Source: Rhizophagus sp. LPA8_4_AMF
Lineage: Eukaryota; Glomeromycota; Glomeromycetes; Glomerales; Glomeraceae
Reading direction: 5' to 3'
Assembly (NCBI GenBank): GCA_021464525.1
Contig: JADRCO010000720.1
Coordinates: 1-27,615 of the forward strand
DNA: 27,615 nucleotides
The translations under genes and the position numbers were made by a program. Each line of letters opens with the position of its first letter. Position 1 is the stretch's first letter. Of the stretch, positions 24,420-27,615 are shown piece after piece. The notes below the pieces were generated by a model. It was not told the origin of the DNA. It saw only the letters and a program-made list of their open reading frames with translations, and did not search any database.

Positions 24420-25685
24420 ATGGGTATTTTAAAAAAGTATTTATTCCTTATTATACTGTATTTCGTTTTCTAACAAATTATTTTTATAATTTAAAGAAAT
24501 CAAAAATACAAACACATCTCTTGAACTTAAACCACCATTTAAGGTTCACGTTAGTAACAATAAAGCATTATTATGGAATATTGAAGGTTTTTTTTAACTT
24601 TTTCGTTTATTGTTATTATTATTTATCAAATGGTAATAACTCAGATAAATCATAGAAATTCGATTTCTACGTGAAAATTACCGAATTGTAGGATCTTTTA
24701 TTGGATGTCTTCCAAGATATCCATTGCAAAATCAATTATTTGGTTTGCCAATGACTTTGTTGAATGAAGAAGTTACACTGCTTCTTTCTAAAGGTTATAA
24801 ATAAAAGTTCAAAAAAATTGCGTTATTAAGCAAGACTGATAGATTTAATTTTTTTTATTATAATACTTCTTTAAAATCACAGGATTAATTATTTTAGTTG
24901 ATGATAAAAAAAGTCATCAATCACCTACAAATGCACAAATTAAAGAATTTGAGCAGAAAAGTTTACAAGAGGAAAATAAGCAGTTACAAGAATATATAAA
25001 ATTTATTGAGGAAAAAAAATTGAAGATTAAAAATTTAAGGAAAAATAATATTTTAAATCAAGATATTAAAGAAAAAAACAATAAAGCTAAGGAAACAAGT
25101 TTAAATGATTTAAAAGAAGAGAATACATTGTTACAACAAAAGAAAGAATCTCAGAATCTGGAAAGTATACTAAACTCTGAAAACAAAACATCAAAAGTAA
25201 ATGGTTTTGCACCAGTAATTAATATTAAAACATCATCAACATCATTTACTTGGTATAATGATAGTGAAAATTGTTTTGATTCTATCAATACAGTTAAACA
25301 AAATAATTTATGGATTTGGCCGAGTACTTTAAAGGATATACAAAAATACAAAATATATTGTGATTTATGGAATAAAGGATATTATATTACTAGTGGTATT
25401 AAATTTGGTGGAGATTATCTTTTATATCCTGGTAAGTTTAATAAATTCATTAATTTTTAAACTTGATAATTTTATTAATTAATTTATTTAATAGGAGATC
25501 CACTAAGATATCATAGTCATTTTATAGCTACTGTTCTTGATATAAATAAAATAATATCTTCTATGGATATTATTACATTTGGACGTTTAGGAACTACTGT
25601 TAAAAAATCTTATATGTTATGTTCCTGGAATCAACAAGAAGATAAAGCTATGTATTTTTGTTTAGAGTGGTCTGGTTATGGTTAA
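24420..25685 (+). CDS. SEN34: tRNA-splicing endonuclease catalytic subunit Sen34
   Basis: Five exons: 24420-24423, 24497-24586, 24656-24793, 24883-25431, 25495-25685, all joined in phase 1, giving 323 residues. Sen34 cuts the 3' splice site of intron-containing pre-tRNAs within the Sen2/15/34/54 complex. The N-terminal fold includes RENYRIVGSFIGCLPRYP and LFGLPMTLLNEEVTLLL. A Lys/Glu-rich coiled linker (about residues 120-180) leads to the nuclease domain. Its block GYYITSGIKFGGDYLLYPGD spans the last junction and is followed by LRYHSH and GRLGTTVKKS. The predicted catalytic triad is Tyr259, His267 and Lys297 or Lys298. The first coding exon contains only ATGG. It is inferred because the next exon has an upstream in-frame stop and no Met, and a CTAAC branch motif precedes its acceptor. 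Confidence 0.9.
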
Positions 25686-25817
25686 TAAAAATTGTAATTA
25701 CAATATTACAAATATTATAAGGGTGAATTTATTCCTCACCCTGGATAAGTAATATTATTACTTACCCCTATCACGTAATAAGCATTTTTTTTGATTGCTA
25801 ATTTTTTTTTGTTGTTT
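25686..25817. repeat. Palindrome cluster in the convergent intergenic region
   Basis: Three self-complementary motifs sit within 75 nt between the SEN34 stop and the stop of the minus-strand gene. These are attgtaattacaat (25691-25704, perfect), gggtga at 25721-25726 paired with tcaccc at 25736-25741 (9-nt loop), and taagtaata-t-tattactta (25746-25764, perfect). They could form 3'-end RNA structures for one or both genes, or mark a small inserted element. A terminator role is only a guess, since eukaryotic 3' ends do not require hairpins. Confidence 0.5.
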
Positions 25818-26664
25818 TCAATTTAATGTAACCTTTCTGATTTTCATCATGTGTGGATGTGAAGATTTTATTCGCAGGGCGGCATTTCGATCAGAAAGAT
25901 CGATGATTCGATATTCAAACAACCGATGTGTGGAATTATAAATTTTATTTATAATCTCATGCATTTCGCTTATGCTGGTCTTCATGAACTGTGGGAGCAG
26001 AGCATTAAAGCGAACCAAATACATAAGGAAAAATAAAATAGTACTAGAAATAACGGCCACCTCTTGAGTTCTTAAATTTTCACACTCCGTGATTTCGCTA
26101 CATTCCTCATTAACATCGGTGTCATGTAACAACTGATACAATTAAAGAATACGAAAGGTGATGAATACAATACATTATAGCCTTACTTTTTTTGATGGTG
26201 GTTGTGCTTGATTGTGATCATTATCAAACAATCGTTTTTTCTTCGCAGATGCAACGTTAGAAACAACCTGCTCTAAGTTTGAGAGAGCACCCTTATTTAA
26301 TTGCTTTGCCGTATGTACAATTCCATTCAACTAATTTGATATAATTTATATACTAAAGTCATACTGTACTATCAGACTTACTTGATATCCAATCTAGATT
26401 TTTCCTCAAGCAAATTTCTCTTCGCATTAATGTTTTCCTTCTGTTCATTCAGCTTCCAGAAAGCTTTATTTTCCTTCGTCCTTTTAGCGTTCTTAATATA
26501 AAAAAAGGAGATTCTTATCGTTTATGTAAAATAGAAATAAGCGGACAAACACGCAGTCTTTCCATTACGAACACACAGATCGCAAGGTAGTCTGCAAGAG
26601 CCATTCCGGACGAACACGCAGTTTTTTTTCCTTTACGAGCACACAGATCGTAAAGTAAGTCCAT
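25818..26664 (-). CDS. Unrecognised minus-strand gene or decaying gene; exons do not all join in phase
   Basis: Reading right to left there are four open segments. A cysteine-containing 5' segment starts at ATG 26664 (MDLLYDLCARKGKK). A Lys/Glu-rich coiled-coil segment follows at 26491-26382 (acceptor ttaag, donor GTAAGT). Next is a basic segment, 26330-26187 (starts LNGIVHTAKQ, contains SAKKKRLFDND, ends PPSKK before GTAAGG). Last is a 104-residue 3' segment, 26132-25818, with a hydrophobic stretch (VISSTILFFLMYLVRF) and a stop at 25820-25818. The last two join in phase. The second and third do not: phase 2 meets phase 0 and yields an immediate stop. A donor at 26568 would link the first two in phase. 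No family is recognised. The KKKR stretch may be a nuclear signal. Convergent with SEN34, 132 nt apart. Confidence 0.35.
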
Positions 26665-26671
26665 TAAACTA
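26542..26671. repeat. Two imperfect 65-nt direct repeats
   Basis: Units at 26542-26606 and 26607-26671 both start cggac(a/g)aacacgcag and contain an (ac)ga(a/g)cacacagatcg(c/t)aa core about 25 nt further on. On the minus strand they encode, in two different frames, similar peptides (YDLCARKGKKTAC and CDLCVRNGKTAC). A tandem duplication followed by a small indel would explain the frame shift between units. Confidence 0.7.
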
Positions 26672-26724
26672 TATGCACGACACATGATTGGATGATGCGC
26701 AACCAACGAATATAAAATTAGCAA

Positions 26725-27557
26725 GTTTTAAAGTATTAAACACTCAAAAACTATACTAAAAAGTTAAAGTTTGCTGCTAAAATTATGTTAATAGAAAGTA
26801 TAAAAGAAAAAGTAAAGGATATTATTAAGGCTTAAAGATGTATTTATTATAAAAATAAAAGAATCTGCTAGTAGATAATCTAAATTAGTCATTAGTTTCA
26901 AAGATTTTAATGGTACCTGTATCAGATGCAGTTAGGAAGGCTAATCTTTCTATTTTACTTAGTAGTTAAATCTTATGGAAATTATAAAGGGAACTGATTT
27001 GAATTTAATAGGTTTGGTACTTTAATTATATGGTAATGTCAGTTTTTAGAAAAAATCTTTTATTCTGGATTGTAATATAGCAGGTTTTTAAGCACCTTTT
27101 CCAAAATCACAGGAAGTAATATTTTCTAAGATGTAAATGTTATCACACATTCCTACTTGTGTAGAAATCAGTTCTTATTAACAGTACACATAGGAGGTTT
27201 CTTTGAAATGACAGATGGTGTTTAGATTAATTATATTAGATAGCTCTGATTTTACTTATATTATTCTAATAAATCTTTATATGCATTATAGCATTTTTTT
27301 TAAAAAAAATAAATAAAAAATAAAATAAAATTTTTAATGGAAAAAATTGTTAGTAAAAAATAATTATAAATGCAACTGGAGAGAGTTTTTCTACCCTTTA
27401 CCTTTTATATATTATTTAGTATTTAAAAAACTATCAATAATAATTATATATTATAGTTAAGTATATTTATAGCTTAATAAAAAAAATAACAGTATGATGA
27501 TAAAAATATGATTTTATTTGCTTGGCTGTAAGATAATTTTTAATAAGTTTATCAATA
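26725..27557. other. AT-rich region without a recognisable gene
   Basis: More than 800 nt with no open frame longer than a few dozen codons on either strand, and no RNA gene that I can recognise. It contains long A/T runs (about 27290-27335). It should include any promoter of the minus-strand gene. It could be a decayed repeat, but I cannot name one. Confidence 0.5.
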
Positions 27558-27559
27558 TA

Positions 27560-27615
27560 CAGTCAGACCTCTATATACCGATACAATATATACCGATATT
27601 TGCTTATACCGATGA
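27560..27615 (+). mobile_element. Left terminal repeat of a pogo/Tigger-like DNA transposon, cut by the window end
   Basis: A TA dinucleotide (27558-27559), the usual target of Tc1/mariner-superfamily elements, is followed by CAGTCAGACCTCTATA. Behind it are three copies of TATACCGAT at 27574, 27589 and 27605, spaced 15-16 nt apart. The CAGT start with an ACCTC block and short internal direct repeats is typical of pogo/Tigger-type ends. The transposase and the right end would lie beyond the window. Confidence 0.7.

Noticed and set aside
950-25685. A functional gene cluster or novel multi-gene system
   Set aside because: The recognised genes act in unrelated core processes and are spaced like ordinary fungal genes, each with its own upstream region. 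I see no shared motifs, co-directional overlap or accessory genes that would suggest a system.
26515-26664. A zinc-cluster transcription factor at the start of the minus-strand gene
   Set aside because: The cysteines (LCARKGKKTAC and CDLCVRNGKTAC) do not give a full six-cysteine pattern, and the two copies lie in different frames.

Overview
The window looks like nuclear DNA from a fungus. It is very AT-rich, its genes carry many short GT-AG introns, and every protein I recognise is a eukaryotic housekeeping protein. The base composition, intron style and a pogo/Tigger-like transposon end fit an early-diverging lineage such as the arbuscular mycorrhizal fungi (Rhizophagus-like). That placement is inference. 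I see no bacterial-type operon, CRISPR array, tRNA or rRNA.

Layout, left to right. 1-949 is intergenic and contains a nested inverted repeat and a TA-flanked, transposon-end-like sequence. 950-4597 (+) is an uninterrupted gene for a Cu(I)-transporting P1B-type ATPase (CCC2/ATP7 type), whose first three metal-binding domains are 222-nt tandem duplicates. 4598-6347 is intergenic and may include a 5' UTR intron of the next gene. 6348-21840 (+) is the complete cytoplasmic dynein heavy chain in 16 coding exons (4675 aa by my splicing model), including a 3-nt micro-exon inside the AAA1 Walker A motif and one GC-AG intron. 22533-23496 (+) is the ESCRT-III protein CHMP1/Did2 (6 exons, 201 aa). 23871-24166 (+) is a small, basic, probably mitochondrial protein (2 exons). 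24420-25685 (+) is the tRNA-splicing endonuclease catalytic subunit Sen34 (5 exons, 323 aa) with a 4-nt first coding exon. 25818 to about 26664 (-) is an unrecognised gene or gene relic, convergent with SEN34, whose exons do not join in phase. 26725-27557 has no recognisable gene. At 27560 a pogo/Tigger-like terminal repeat begins and runs off the window.

The genes serve separate cell processes: copper loading in the secretory pathway, retrograde microtubule transport, endosomal sorting, a mitochondrial role and tRNA splicing. I see no sign that they form one functional system. The most interesting content is in gene structure: the 3-nt micro-exon that completes the dynein AAA1 P-loop, the GC-AG intron, the 4-nt start exon of SEN34, and the recently expanded copper-binding domains. 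All splice models were built by hand from consensus sites, reading phase and remembered family conservation. No transcript data were available.
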